64,000 nt of DNA, from contig NZ_JYLK01000006.1 in assembly GCF_001439805.1 (NCBI RefSeq), positions 124,001 to 188,000 on the forward strand, read 5' to 3'. Made by a program: the position numbers and the translations under genes. The notes beneath the pieces were generated by a model. That model was given only the letters and a program-made list of their open reading frames with translations, ran no database searches and was not told the origin of the DNA. Shown piece after piece: positions 1 to 8,573 of this stretch (its first letter is position 1; every line of letters begins with the position of its first letter). This DNA comes from Pseudomonas trivialis. GTDB taxonomy: Bacteria > Pseudomonadota > Gammaproteobacteria > Pseudomonadales > Pseudomonadaceae.

Positions 1-178
1 TCACGGGATTGAACCACCAGCAGATTTAAGGGCGCGTAGTAGTCAGTCTGACCGCCGCCGACAGAAATCCTCCCATGGGGGGTCAAGCATTTATTGGCCG
101 CAGAATATGCGTGGTTTGCCACACGGGATCAAAGCCCTGGCGCAGCCAGAAATCACGTGACGGCGTGGATGCGCGGGC

Positions 179-403
179 TCATGCCACCTGGATCCGGGTG
201 ATGCCGATGATTGCGGCTTGCTCAAGGATCTGTTCTGGCGTGGCATCGGCGGGCGGCATGATCAGACCGTTTTCGGCATCGCCCAGGTGCAGCGCCAGCA
301 GGTGCAGCGCGGCGTCGTGATCGGGGAGTCCGGGTTGGTTGAGTTCGAAGGTGTGGGTGCGGGACTGGTTGTTGAAGAGGTAGGTGACAGTGTATTCGCG
401 CAT
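179..403 (-). CDS. Small hypothetical protein, 74 aa
   Basis: This gene encodes a 74-residue protein that I do not recognise. It starts MREYTVTYLF and ends ITRIQVA. The ATG at 403 is preceded by GAGGAC at a normal distance, which makes it a better start than the open frame running further upstream. There is no signal peptide or membrane segment. The mix of short beta-like and helical stretches suggests a small soluble domain. In the same frame, after the TGA, 31 further sense codons follow down to a second TGA at 83-85 (see findings). Confidence 0.6.
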   Translation of the reverse strand: MREYTVTYLFNNQSRTHTFELNQPGLPDHDAALHLLALHLGDAENGLIMPPADATPEQILEQAAIIGITRIQVA

Positions 404-448
404 CGCAGTGTCCTCTGCCAGGTGGAAGGCGGGTGTTACACGGTATGA

Positions 449-478
449 ATGTGGGAGGGGGCTTGCTCCCGATGGCGG
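449..478 (+). repeat. REP element (GTGGGAGGGGGCTTGCTCCC type)
   Basis: This is a single palindromic REP unit with the core GGGAGGGGGCTTGCTCCC. The same 30-bp sequence, with one or two differences, occurs in reverse orientation at 52687-52716. Such REPs are common in P. fluorescens-group intergenic DNA. Confidence 0.75.
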
Positions 479-599
479 TCTTTGAGTGTGTGCGCTGTTC
501 AACAGATCGGCCTCAATATCAGCGCAACGATACGAAGATTCTCGTTGAAATTAAATGTCATGCATCAGAGAAGGCCAGCCATTGGCGTTAATACTGTTT

Positions 600-970
600 T
601 TTTGTACAGTTCTCGCTCATGCACATGGATACCCGAGCGGCATGTGTACGTGAGAGCACGCCAATTCAAAACAACCGCAAAGGCGCTCTCGAAACAAAGC
701 GGCCAAAGAGCAAGCGGCTCTAAAGCAGTATCCCGCTTCGCCTCCCGATGTTTCGCTCGACGAAAACCTGATGGAGGCCAAGCGGCGGTGACTTTGATTA
801 CAAGCAGCGTGGCCGTACTTTTGCGGGCCGCTGGAGTGGCCCAAACAGCGGCAGGCACGTCCAGGGAAGAGTTTGACACGTGGTGGTCAGAGGCACCGTA
901 CGGTGACGATCCCGTTGACCAGGTTTGGATCAAGGCAGGTATAGAGTATGCAAAATCGAAAGGGTATTAA
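600..970 (+). pseudogene. Decayed gene with C-terminal DTWWSEAPYGDD motif
   Basis: Coding-like peptides appear in sequence in different frames. One frame reads NKAAKEQAALKQYPASPPD and continues through SLDENLMEAKRR to a stop at 789-791. The next frame gives GDFDYKQRGRTFAGRWSGPN. A third gives EEFDTWWSEAPYGDDPVDQV followed by WIKAGIEYAKSKGY and a TAA at 968-970. Together they look like one protein broken by at least two frameshifts. The last part overlaps the start of the next gene by 23 bp, as in a former operon. I do not assign a family with certainty; the C-terminal motif resembles short tails of Pseudomonas accessory proteins found near secreted-toxin loci. Confidence 0.5.
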
Positions 971-1376
971 GTGGTACGTCTGGCTGCTGCTTGCCATTTG
1001 TTCAGGGCAAGCGTTTTACATTTACGTAAGCGGGCCCAGCAGGCCGGACCCGGCGAAGGTGGTTACCGTTACTCCTGTGAGCGATGGCGGCGCAATCTAC
1101 GAAGTTCTTTACGATTCAGGAGGTGCAACGGTGCCGTTTATTTATCGGTACTTCCTGATGGATCTGCAGCCCAGTGACGCCGAAGCGCTCAAGAAAAGCG
1201 GATCAGCAACCCCCTTCCTTGTGACCAAAGGCACACAGGCCGTTGGCGAGGTTTCGGGCAACCACGTCAAACTAAAAACAAGCGAGACCATCTACGACTT
1301 TCACAACACCGCCTACTTTAAAATCGATGGAGAACTCAACATCGTTAAGTTCAATCTGGAAGCGACCCTTCCCTAG
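948..1376 (+). CDS. Membrane-anchored hypothetical protein, 142 aa
   Basis: The protein begins with a short basic stretch (MQNRKGIK) followed by one hydrophobic segment at about residues 9-27 and then a soluble domain of about 110 residues, so it is probably a single-pass inner-membrane protein with a periplasmic domain. The domain is rich in beta-prone residues and has no motif I recognise. The ATG overlaps the 3' end of the decayed gene upstream, with GGTATAGAG as a weak ribosome site, which implies former translational coupling. A clear hairpin terminator follows. An orphan immunity-like role is conceivable but is only a guess. Confidence 0.6.
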   Translation: MQNRKGIKWYVWLLLAICSGQAFYIYVSGPSRPDPAKVVTVTPVSDGGAIYEVLYDSGGATVPFIYRYFLMDLQPSDAEALKKSGSATPFLVTKGTQAVGEVSGNHVKLKTSETIYDFHNTAYFKIDGELNIVKFNLEATLP

Positions 1377-1391
1377 CAGGGGATTTGAAAA

Positions 1392-1410
1392 CACCGGCAT
1401 TGCGCCGGTG
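1392..1410 (+). terminator. Rho-independent terminator
   Basis: The inverted repeat CACCGGC / GCCGGTG has a 5-base loop and is followed by CTTTCGTTT. It lies 16 bp after the stop of the 948-1376 gene and 14 bp before the end of the convergent hydrolase gene. Confidence 0.75.
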
Positions 1411-1423
1411 CTTTCGTTTGGAC

Positions 1424-2368
1424 TCAACGTGAAGCTTCAAGCGTTGTACTTAACGCAGCGATCCTTCCTGTTATCCAGCGCCGGCTATAAACCAACACAC
1501 CCTCCGCCATCGCCACCGGAAAATGGATAAACCCATGGGCAGATTCCGGCAGAAGATGGGGCTCGGCCCCCGGCCAACGTTCCGCCATCTGTAGCGTGTC
1601 ATCCTTCAGCGGATCCAGCTCCCCGACGAACATCAACACCGGCGGCATCCCCTCAAAGTCACCATACAGCGGCGACAATGGCGCCTGTCGGCGTTCTTCA
1701 TCATTCAACCCCGGCGTCAGCAGGCGCAGCGCGTCGACCATTCCCGGGCCGTCCAGCAGCAAGGTGTCCGGCCCGGCGGTGCGCACGCTTGGCGTGCCGG
1801 TCAAATCGTAAACGCCGTAATACAACACCGCCCCGCTCACGCGCTTGAGCAGATCCGGCCATTGCTTGAGCGTCAGCAAGGTCGCGGCCGCCAGATGCCC
1901 ACCGGCCGACTCACCCACGACAAACACCGGCAAGCCTGCAAACTCATCGGCCGTCAGCAGCCACCGCGCGGCGGCGAGGCAGTCGTCCATCAGCCCCTCA
2001 ACCGGCGTGTCGACCGCCAACCGATAATCCACCGACACCACCGTCACCTCGCACGCCCGCACCATGCCCAGGTTCAGCGCGTCGTCCATCTGTGCATTGC
2101 CGATCACCCAGCCGCCGCCGTGGATATCCAGCACCACCCCCTTGGGCGTGCCGGCTGGCCGCAAAATGCGCACCGGCACGCCATTCACAACCCTGCTCTC
2201 AGCCGGCGTTGCGCGCTTGATCTTCTGACTGACGCGCAACAGCGCCTGAATCAGACGCGGGGTGACGCGGTTGCGGATCTTGAAGCGCGGCATCCACGCG
2301 AGCTTTTGGTTGAAGCGGCGCATCTGGGCGAGTTCGGCCTCGGAGGCGGGCCAGTGTTTATGGGCCAT
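1424..2368 (-). CDS. Alpha/beta hydrolase, HSL-type esterase/lipase
   Basis: This is a 314-aa serine hydrolase of the hormone-sensitive lipase group. The oxyanion-hole motif HGGGW is at residues 83-87. The nucleophile elbow GESAG is at 152-156, with Ser154. The acid Asp252 lies in GELDPLKDD and the base is His278 in SAHGF. All catalytic residues are present and the length is normal. It should hydrolyse short-chain esters in the cytoplasm; there is no signal peptide. Its start codon overlaps the stop of tspO by one base (TAATG), so the two are translationally coupled. Confidence 0.85.
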   Translation of the reverse strand: MAHKHWPASEAELAQMRRFNQKLAWMPRFKIRNRVTPRLIQALLRVSQKIKRATPAESRVVNGVPVRILRPAGTPKGVVLDIHGGGWVIGNAQMDDALNLGMVRACEVTVVSVDYRLAVDTPVEGLMDDCLAAARWLLTADEFAGLPVFVVGESAGGHLAAATLLTLKQWPDLLKRVSGAVLYYGVYDLTGTPSVRTAGPDTLLLDGPGMVDALRLLTPGLNDEERRQAPLSPLYGDFEGMPPVLMFVGELDPLKDDTLQMAERWPGAEPHLLPESAHGFIHFPVAMAEGVLVYSRRWITGRIAALSTTLEASR

Positions 2369-2808
2369 TAACGGTTATTCCGCAAAATCGAAAAATTCAG
2401 CGCCGCCGCCACACACAGCCACGCCAGGTAAGGGAACAGCATCAAGCCGGTGATCAGGTCCAGACGCACCGCGAACACCACCATCGCCGCCACGGTGAGC
2501 CACAGCAGCACGATAATCACCATGCCGGCAAACAGCCGATGGGCGCCGAAGAACACGGGCGTCCACAGCGTATTCAACGCAATCTGCGCCGCCCACAGCG
2601 CCAGCACCAGCTCACTGCCCGGGATCAGGCTGAGGCGATAACCGGCCCAGGCGAGCAATAGATAGATAATCGTCCAGGCGACCGGAAACAGCCAATTGGG
2701 CGGGGTAAAACTGGGTTTGACGAGGGATTCGTACCAGGCACCCGGCTTGAAAATCACACCGGTACTGGCCGCAGCGGCGCAGGCGAGCAGGAAAATAAAA
2801 AAGGTCAT
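2368..2808 (-). CDS. tspO: TspO/MBR family protein
   Basis: This is a 146-aa five-helix membrane protein of the TspO / peripheral benzodiazepine receptor family. It shows the aromatic-rich family motifs KPSFTPPNWLFPVAW and the WTIIYLLLAWAGYRL stretch of helix 2. Family members bind tetrapyrroles and take part in stress and porphyrin handling. The ATG at 2808 follows AAGGATCGTCC, a good ribosome site, so the in-frame upstream codons are not needed. It is the first gene of a two-gene unit with the esterase. Confidence 0.85.
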   Translation of the reverse strand: MTFFIFLLACAAAASTGVIFKPGAWYESLVKPSFTPPNWLFPVAWTIIYLLLAWAGYRLSLIPGSELVLALWAAQIALNTLWTPVFFGAHRLFAGMVIIVLLWLTVAAMVVFAVRLDLITGLMLFPYLAWLCVAAALNFSILRNNR

Positions 2809-2950
2809 GGACGATCCTTGATCTGGAAGGGTTCCCACCTTGGACGGGCAATACGGGGTTAAAAGTTCATCGACGAGACAAGGATCATTCCTACGCGTCC
2901 GGGAATGAAGCGCGAAAACAAATCACCATAGAGGAGGGGTTCACTTGAGC

Positions 2951-3508
2951 CTACCTTATATCGTCAATTGCAGGATGGCTCACGTCTCCTGTCGAACGCC
3001 CAATGCCCGCGAGAAAATTCCTGGTGTCTCGATTAGAACGCAGATGAACCACGCGGCAAGCTGATGGCGCAGTTGCCACGAGTTGCTGCATCTTTGCTCG
3101 CGCTGATTTGTTCGTGCGCCACATGAATCTGAAAAACTCCGGCAGGTTCGCCAGCAGTTCGGGGCAGTTCTCCGGCAAGTCAGGCCGAGACTTACCGTGT
3201 TGGAGCAGCGTTCTGAGCAGTACGCGCAAGAAGCGAAGCGGCGCCGAACGATCAATCCATATTAAAAGATCTGCACGGGCCATCCGGTTATCCCAAGTGG
3301 CTGAATGGCCACCTTCGAATATCCAGCAATCACGGGCCTCGACGTCGAGACACAGCCGCGTCTTCTCGTCCCGACTTCGCTCGATCCACCCTGACTGCCA
3401 GTGGATAGTGTCGATATGAACAACCGGCAACCCCGTACGCTGGCCAAGCTTACGCGCCAAAGTGCTTTTTCCAGACCCAGGTTGACCAACAATCATCACC
3501 CTTTGCAT
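2951..3508 (-). CDS. P-loop kinase, FlaR/adenylate-kinase-like
   Basis: This is a 185-aa nucleoside-kinase-like P-loop protein. The Walker A motif GQPGSGKST is at residues 8-16, and the following TGLPVVHIDTIHW and WIFEGGHSATWDNRMARADL are typical of the family named DNA topology modulation protein FlaR. Biochemically these resemble adenylate or shikimate kinases, and their real substrate is not settled. The ATG has a strong ribosome site (AGAAGGAG). The gene stands alone. Confidence 0.75.
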   Translation of the reverse strand: MQRVMIVGQPGSGKSTLARKLGQRTGLPVVHIDTIHWQSGWIERSRDEKTRLCLDVEARDCWIFEGGHSATWDNRMARADLLIWIDRSAPLRFLRVLLRTLLQHGKSRPDLPENCPELLANLPEFFRFMWRTNKSARAKMQQLVATAPSACRVVHLRSNRDTRNFLAGIGRSTGDVSHPAIDDIR

Positions 3509-4066
3509 CCGAGCTCCTTCTGACTATGCAAGCTGATTTTTGGGGTGGCGATTTTACGTCAATGCCTATCTCCGTCAACAAAAGCGATCAGCACGACAGG
3601 CAACTTTCGCCCGGAAGACTTCAGTCGATTGGAGGGCATGGGTTGGATGAACGGTGCCAGTGTGCGGCGGAGTCGAGATGAACGTGTTTCTGCTTTAGAG
3701 GTGAGAAAGCCTCAGAACTCATTTTGCGACTTTCCCATCTTCACTGATCGGCAGTTTTTGGCCGATTTCTGTCAGTCTTGGCTGACAAAAATCGAGTTGC
3801 GGTTTTATCTGGATAATCACATTATTACGGCGAATAAACGCTCCGCCCACCTTTGGCTACGCGGGGCTTATGGCGTGCTTAGACTTTTTCATGGCGCTGA
3901 TAGTCATCATGGCAGCGCAGGCTGGATGGGCTCATCGGGCAAGCCAAAACATGGAAAGCAGGCAATCTCTTACAGGTCAGAAATTTAATGTCTCATTTGA
4001 GCTTGATTTTTTAATTTTAGTTATTTTTATTTTGGGCTAGCCTTTCAACGTCACTTAGAAAAGTGA
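3509..4066 (+). other. Intergenic, no supported gene
   Basis: About 560 bp with a falling GC content towards 4000-4040, where it becomes AT-rich. A 147-codon open frame crosses it, but the composition and peptide do not look like a real protein. It probably includes debris from the decayed oxygenase locus that follows. Confidence 0.4.
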
Positions 4067-4767
4067 CACCCATTCATTGTTAACCGGTCGATCAAGACGC
4101 TCATTCATGAAGAGTTGGAAGTTGAGTTTCCACAAACGATGAAACTTACGGCCTTACAGCTTTACACTGACGAGGGTTATCACGCCCTTTTCTCCTTTAA
4201 ACTCTCGGAACAGGTTGCGCATTTTTATGACATGCCAACCTGGGGAAGCCCCACCTAAACGTATCACTCTGCTACTCGAACTGATGGACGCAACTAGGAA
4301 CGCACATCGTCCACTCACTTGGTTTTTTTCGGTTTTGTGTCTGAGACTATCACCGCCAAGGACTTATTGAGCATCACCGGCGACACGCTGATCTCTACGG
4401 TGTATCAAATCTTTCGAGAGCATCTGGAGGATGAAGCCCGACACAGTCGCTATTTTTCCGAAGTGTTCCGTTACCTATGGCCGAAGTTGTCACTTGCCCA
4501 GCAAGAACACTTCGCGAGTCTATTGATTAAAATTATTTTTATCTTTGCTGAAGTGGACGAGCCTTGGTTGAGCGCCAGCCTGGCAGGCGTCGACATCCCC
4601 TACTCGAAGTCACTAGGATAGTCCAAGCACTACAGGCGCTGGATGCACGCACACAGCGAGCACGCTCTAGTGCCATGGGAACGCTTCAGGCGATGACGCG
4701 CGCCGGTTTCTTTGAGTTGCACACTCACCGGAAATTATTCAGTCAATCAGGGCTCATTGATGCTTGA
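4067..4767 (+). pseudogene. AurF-like diiron N-oxygenase, multiply frameshifted
   Basis: Four peptide pieces in changing frames read as one protein of the p-aminobenzoate N-oxygenase AurF family. They are HPFIVNRSIKTLIHEELEVE with LTALQLYTDEGYHALFSFKL (stop at 4256-4258), then PPKRITLLLELMDATRNAHR, then REHLEDEARHSRYFSEVF (stop near 4621), then ALQALDARTQRARSSAMG to a TGA at 4765-4767. DEGYH and EDEARHSRYF are the iron-ligand helices of this family. The 5' end is missing. The final stop overlaps the MFS gene start by 8 bp, so the two were one operon. In pseudomonads AurF-like enzymes occur in mangotoxin/pvf-type clusters; a link to those is inference only. Confidence 0.75.
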
Positions 4768-5971
4768 AATAAAGGACCATTCCGTTGTCAAGACCAGGAA
4801 AGTCGGTGCCACGGTACTACTTATGGCGATGGTCATGCTGGGCGTGTTTCCGGTGGACGTACTTCTGCCTTCGTTTCCTTCGCTATCGCAGCACTTCAGC
4901 ACCACAACGTCCGAGATCGCTTTGTCGATCAGCTTCTTTGCCATCGGTATCTCCTTATCTCAGTTACTGATCGGCCCTTTGTCGGACATGCTCGGCCGAA
5001 AAACGTTGTTGCTGGCTGGCATGGCAGTATCCATAGGAGGCGCCTTGGGTTGCATCTGGGCCACGAACCATGAGTATTTTTTGCTATTCCGTGTGATCCA
5101 GGCAGTAGGCTGTGGCTGCTTCGTACTGTCTCAGGCATTGGTTCAGGACTTATTTGTCGGTAAAGAGCGGGATCGTTTAAGAATTCTGATGGTAACGGCC
5201 AGTGGCATCTTCATTTCGGTCTCCCCCCTGGCCGGAAGCGTGTTGCAGGATCTGATGGATTGGCAAGGTAGCTTCTATGTCTTCGCAGTGATTGCCGCTT
5301 TGGTATTCTTCAAGGCCTTGGTATCGCTGGAAAACCCACCTATCAATAATACAGGGCCGCGTATTGGTATCTTGCGAACCTACCGGCGAATCTGCAGTGA
5401 CTTCAATTTCGTGGCCTACTGGCTAATCGCTGCAATTGTTTTTGCTTGCCACTTCTCATTCATCGTCATATCGCCCCTAATATTCATGGAGCAGTTGCAA
5501 CTAAGCAGCTATGAGTTTTCTCAGACCCTGCTAGTGTACGGAGCAGCCTATGTAACTGGCGGTATTCTTGCAGGCGTAATGAATAAGCATATGGCGGCGG
5601 GCACACAAATTGTTATAGGGCTATCACTGATTTTCGTTGCGGGGTTAGTGATGCTTATATTACGGAACCAATTTGGCCTGTCCGTCTTCACCATGCTGGT
5701 CCCAATGATTATTTGTACCGCTGGCACTACCATAACGCGGCCAGCAGCCACGTCCAAAGCCATGGAGCTATTCCCGGATAATGCCGGTGCTTCAGCCTCG
5801 GCAGGCAACACTCTAATTTTTATCTCAGGCGGATTGATCAGTGCCCTGATCAACCTCAGCACCAACAACCTGCAAATTATCCTGGCACTGAGTTTCATCG
5901 TCTTAAGCAGCATAGGTCTGCTGTTAAACCAACACATAAATCGTCACGCTAAGCCGCCAAGTTTGGCGTAA
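4760..5971 (+). CDS. MFS exporter, Bcr/CflA-like
   Basis: This is an intact 403-aa major facilitator with about 12 membrane helices. The first helices read GVFPVDVLLPSFPSL, the TM1 signature of Bcr/CflA drug:proton antiporters. The loop 2-3 motif A is GPLSDMLGRKTLL, and TM4 begins at RVIQAVGCGCFVLSQALVQD. I start it at ATG 4760, which overlaps the stop of the broken oxygenase gene (translational coupling), rather than at an upstream in-frame TTG. It probably exported the product of the now decayed pathway. It may persist as a generic efflux pump. Confidence 0.8.
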   Translation: MLEIKDHSVVKTRKVGATVLLMAMVMLGVFPVDVLLPSFPSLSQHFSTTTSEIALSISFFAIGISLSQLLIGPLSDMLGRKTLLLAGMAVSIGGALGCIWATNHEYFLLFRVIQAVGCGCFVLSQALVQDLFVGKERDRLRILMVTASGIFISVSPLAGSVLQDLMDWQGSFYVFAVIAALVFFKALVSLENPPINNTGPRIGILRTYRRICSDFNFVAYWLIAAIVFACHFSFIVISPLIFMEQLQLSSYEFSQTLLVYGAAYVTGGILAGVMNKHMAAGTQIVIGLSLIFVAGLVMLILRNQFGLSVFTMLVPMIICTAGTTITRPAATSKAMELFPDNAGASASAGNTLIFISGGLISALINLSTNNLQIILALSFIVLSSIGLLLNQHINRHAKPPSLA

Positions 5972-5974
5972 AGC

Positions 5975-6280
5975 TCATTTGCGGCGACCCAGGGCTAACA
6001 TACCTGTCAACGTGCGCCCAAGCTTCGCAGTGCCGCGAGAGTACAGAATTTTAACGATGATCTTCGCAGTTCCTTGCGCCACTGATTGCATAGGCACCAG
6101 GATAAATGCAGGTTGAAGCGCCATGCTGTTCTGCGTTTGTTCCCGAATCCACTTGTGGACGAGGCTCGCGTTGAGGCTATGGCTGAAAGCAACACTAGCA
6201 ATGGAGGCTCCGGGCTGGGCGCACTTTTGAATGACCTGGGTTTTGAAGGGTTTGGAATACGAACGGCATGTCGGCGGCAT
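5975..6280 (-). pseudogene. IS66-family TnpA remnant
   Basis: The 101-codon frame begins with MPPTCRSYSKPFKTQVIQKC and continues ASVAFSHSLNASLVHKWIRE, which is the helix-turn-helix part of IS66 accessory protein TnpA. The C-terminal half no longer follows the family pattern and there are no tnpB or tnpC genes beside it. It is therefore a degenerate IS66 fragment whose insertion may have accompanied decay of the oxygenase locus. Confidence 0.65.
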
Positions 6281-6812
6281 GAAATATCGCTTAACTGGCG
6301 CCCACCTAAATTCAAGTGCACACCACGCCCTGAATTTTCGGGGTTGGGTTAGACGACTTGGCTGCCGTAGAGGGTATTGGGTCTCCAGCCTCTGTCAGCA
6401 CTTCTGTGGATTTAGTATTCCCTGGTTGTACTCAAGGTGCATTTTCCGTGGGTGATTGTTACTTCGTTGAGTCAGCGCTGAGCGGAGACCCAGTGACTTC
6501 CATACACCTGACTCTCAGATATGGCAGCGCCGGGTCTGAATCAGCCAACAGTGAGTTCTTAGCGTTACTTTCCAGGCCATGCCAACGGCTCCAGTCACAA
6601 GCCTATCAGTGTCTGACAATTCACGGATCGCCTCCTTTCTATAAGAATGGTCGCTCATGCCGATTCCTGTCGTACTTTGTAAGCGTCCAGTCAAGTCATA
6701 TACCGATCCAGCTATCAGCACGAGGATGACTGCTTGCCGCCCATGCCGTAAGGTTCGCTACCAAAATCACCACAGCCTTCCAGTGGTGGCAATACAGCAA
6801 GGAGAGCGAACA
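6281..6812 (+). other. Intergenic, no supported gene
   Basis: About 530 bp without a convincing reading frame, including short frames with poor codon use. The left end may still contain IS66 terminal sequence. The right end supplies the ribosome site of the lipoprotein gene. Confidence 0.4.
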
Positions 6813-7433
6813 ATGAACACCTTCAAATCATCAATCCAAAACGTAGCTGCGGCCATCGGCCTCATCGCAGCAGTGACAGTCGGGGGATGCGTGATGATCC
6901 CTTACGATACGCCGGAATCAAAAGCTCAAATCCAGCGCGATCTGAAAATTGAACCAGCGGATATTCAAGCCGTGTCGGAAACGAACTGGTGCTTGTTCCC
7001 ATATGGAAGCGAAGGCAGCTGCAGAGCCACTCAAGGCCTGGGAGTGTTGACCAGCAAAGGCTTGATCCTCAGCCTCTACAAAAACCACACCTATACTGAA
7101 ACCGCACGCATCCTCCCAGAACAAGTGCAGTGCGTGAAGACAGTAGGTGGTCGCACTGGAGTCGAACCTTTCGTTGTATTCACCAAAGACCGAGCGATCA
7201 TGCTCGCCGTCATTACACCAGGTGGACAAATGAATGAGCCTGTGAAAGTCAGTTTCTTTGATTATTTGACGAAGCCAGGGCAGCACGTCTTCACTGGAAC
7301 GGATGGTGGATATGTGCGCAAGTCGGGTCGAAAGCAAACCATAGGCGGAATGGTGTCAGGCACTGCCATCCCGTGGCATACAACAATCGACGTAACCGAG
7401 GTTTTTAACCCTTGCCCGCAGGTTACAGATTAA
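6813..7433 (+). CDS. Predicted lipoprotein, 206 aa, unknown function
   Basis: ATG 6813 follows a good ribosome site (AAGGAG). The N-terminus is a lipoprotein signal: a short basic region, a hydrophobic core and the lipobox VGGC, with the cysteine at about residue 27. Residue +2 after the cysteine is Val, not Asp, so sorting to the outer membrane is expected. The mature part has a second conserved-looking CPQV near its end and several beta-prone stretches. I recognise no family. In-frame codons upstream of 6813 are not supported as coding. Confidence 0.7.
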   Translation: MNTFKSSIQNVAAAIGLIAAVTVGGCVMIPYDTPESKAQIQRDLKIEPADIQAVSETNWCLFPYGSEGSCRATQGLGVLTSKGLILSLYKNHTYTETARILPEQVQCVKTVGGRTGVEPFVVFTKDRAIMLAVITPGGQMNEPVKVSFFDYLTKPGQHVFTGTDGGYVRKSGRKQTIGGMVSGTAIPWHTTIDVTEVFNPCPQVTD

Positions 7434-7525
7434 CGAGTAGTGGTGCGTTCCCTCGCAAGCGGTGCGCGCAGCGCATCGACTAGGGGTTGGAGCTGCACAC
7501 CGGTTTGCCCAACCCATTGCGCCAG

Positions 7526-7656
7526 TGGCGAGCGGGCTTGCCCCGCGTTGGGGTGCGAAGCGCCCCCAATTAAGCAGACTCCGGTATACCTGACCCTGCG
7601 CAGAACATGTTTTTGGGGCTGCTGCGCAGCCCAACGCGGGGCAAGCCCGCTCGCCA
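7526..7656. repeat. REPIN-like 131-bp palindromic element, copy A
   Basis: The outer arms TGGCGAGCGGGCTTG and CAAGCCCGCTCGCCA flank two inner hairpins, GGGGTGCGAAGCGCCCCC and GGGCTGCTGCGCAGCCC. Related copies lie at 20712-20842, 26689-26776 (truncated), 31024-31153 and 53774-53902. It fills the gap between two convergent genes. Confidence 0.9.
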
Positions 7657-7676
7657 CAACATAATAGAGACCTACA

Positions 7677-8231
7677 TCAAACAATCTTCAGCCAGGGCCA
7701 CCGCGCCTGATAACTCTGCGCCTTGACCTCAAACAATGCCCGCTCCGGATGCAGCGGGTTAATCCGCAAAATCCCCTGCTCCACATCCGCCAACCCATAC
7801 GGCGCATACACCTCGCCCGTCGCCACCTCCAGCGCCACGCACGTGCCCGCCACCAGATACCGATCAACCCCCTGCCGCGCCGAGTGCAGTTGCGAATAGG
7901 GCCGGCCAAACCGCTGGCCATACCAGAGATGAACCCGCGCCTGATTGCGCACCTCGACACTTACCCCCAAGTCCGCGAACAGCGCGTTCGCCTTCTGGAT
8001 GACCACATCCTCAGCCTCGTAGGACACGTCCGTATCAAAGTAAAAAACGTCGTAGTCCTTCACCCCGTGATCCGCCGGCAGATTCGCCTGATGATTCCAC
8101 ACTGCCTGAAACAGGCACCCCGCCGTCAGCAGGCACTGATCCACCCCAAGCGCCGGCAGGCGCGCGGTGATTTCAGCGTTGATCGGGTTGGCCATGGCCA
8201 GTGTGATAAATGCGTCAGCACTCAACGTCAC
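7677..8231 (-). CDS. Nucleotidyltransferase family protein
   Basis: This is a 184-aa protein of the small bacterial nucleotidyltransferase-like family (formerly DUF925). Typical features are CLFQAVWNH, then KDYDVFYFDTDVSYEAED as the metal-binding acidic motif, the RNQARVHLWYGQRFG block and the GVDRYL(V)AGTC region. Substrate is unknown for the family. I choose the GTG at 8231 because AGGAG sits 8 bases upstream; an upstream TTG lacks such a site. Confidence 0.75.
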   Translation of the reverse strand: MTLSADAFITLAMANPINAEITARLPALGVDQCLLTAGCLFQAVWNHQANLPADHGVKDYDVFYFDTDVSYEAEDVVIQKANALFADLGVSVEVRNQARVHLWYGQRFGRPYSQLHSARQGVDRYLVAGTCVALEVATGEVYAPYGLADVEQGILRINPLHPERALFEVKAQSYQARWPWLKIV

Positions 8232-8372
8232 GGTTAACGCTCCTGAAGGCAAAATCCGAATCCCCCGCGACGCCTTGCTCCCTTGCCTACACGTGCGTCA
8301 GAATCCGCCGGCTTGTGCGCTGGGATGGCCGTCTCTAAGGTGGCTCGGTCGCTGAATCTCTCGGTGATCGGG

Positions 8373-8539
8373 TTTAGTAGCCCACGGTTTTAACCTAACA
8401 AGTGCACAAGCTCAATCCATCAGACGTTCCCGTCTGTGCTCAATGGTGGCTGTGCGCAGGGCGTCTCCGGACGCGCCGGTTTTGTTAGGTTCCACCGGTC
8501 TACTAACCTGCGTACAGCCGCCGCCTTTTCGTTTAGTAG
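8373..8539. promoter_or_regulatory. Nested inverted repeats, possible cis-regulatory region
   Basis: TTTAGTAG (8373-8380) with AACCTAACAA mirrors TTGTTAGGTT (8482-8491) with TACTAA (8501-8506). A second pair is GGCTGTGCGCAGG (8448-8460) and CCTGCGTACAGCC (8507-8519). A small hairpin CAGACG/CGTCTG lies at 8421-8436, and TTTAGTAG recurs at 8532-8539. The block ends 34 bp before a small gene remnant with its own ribosome site, so it looks like that gene's leader. Function is unknown. Confidence 0.55.
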
Positions 8540-8573
8540 CGACGAGGTGGTAGCCCAAGCAAGGAACTTAACA

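Noticed and set aside
3545..3988. 147-codon + strand frame
   Set aside because: It has no ribosome site, no recognisable domain and a non-protein-like composition.
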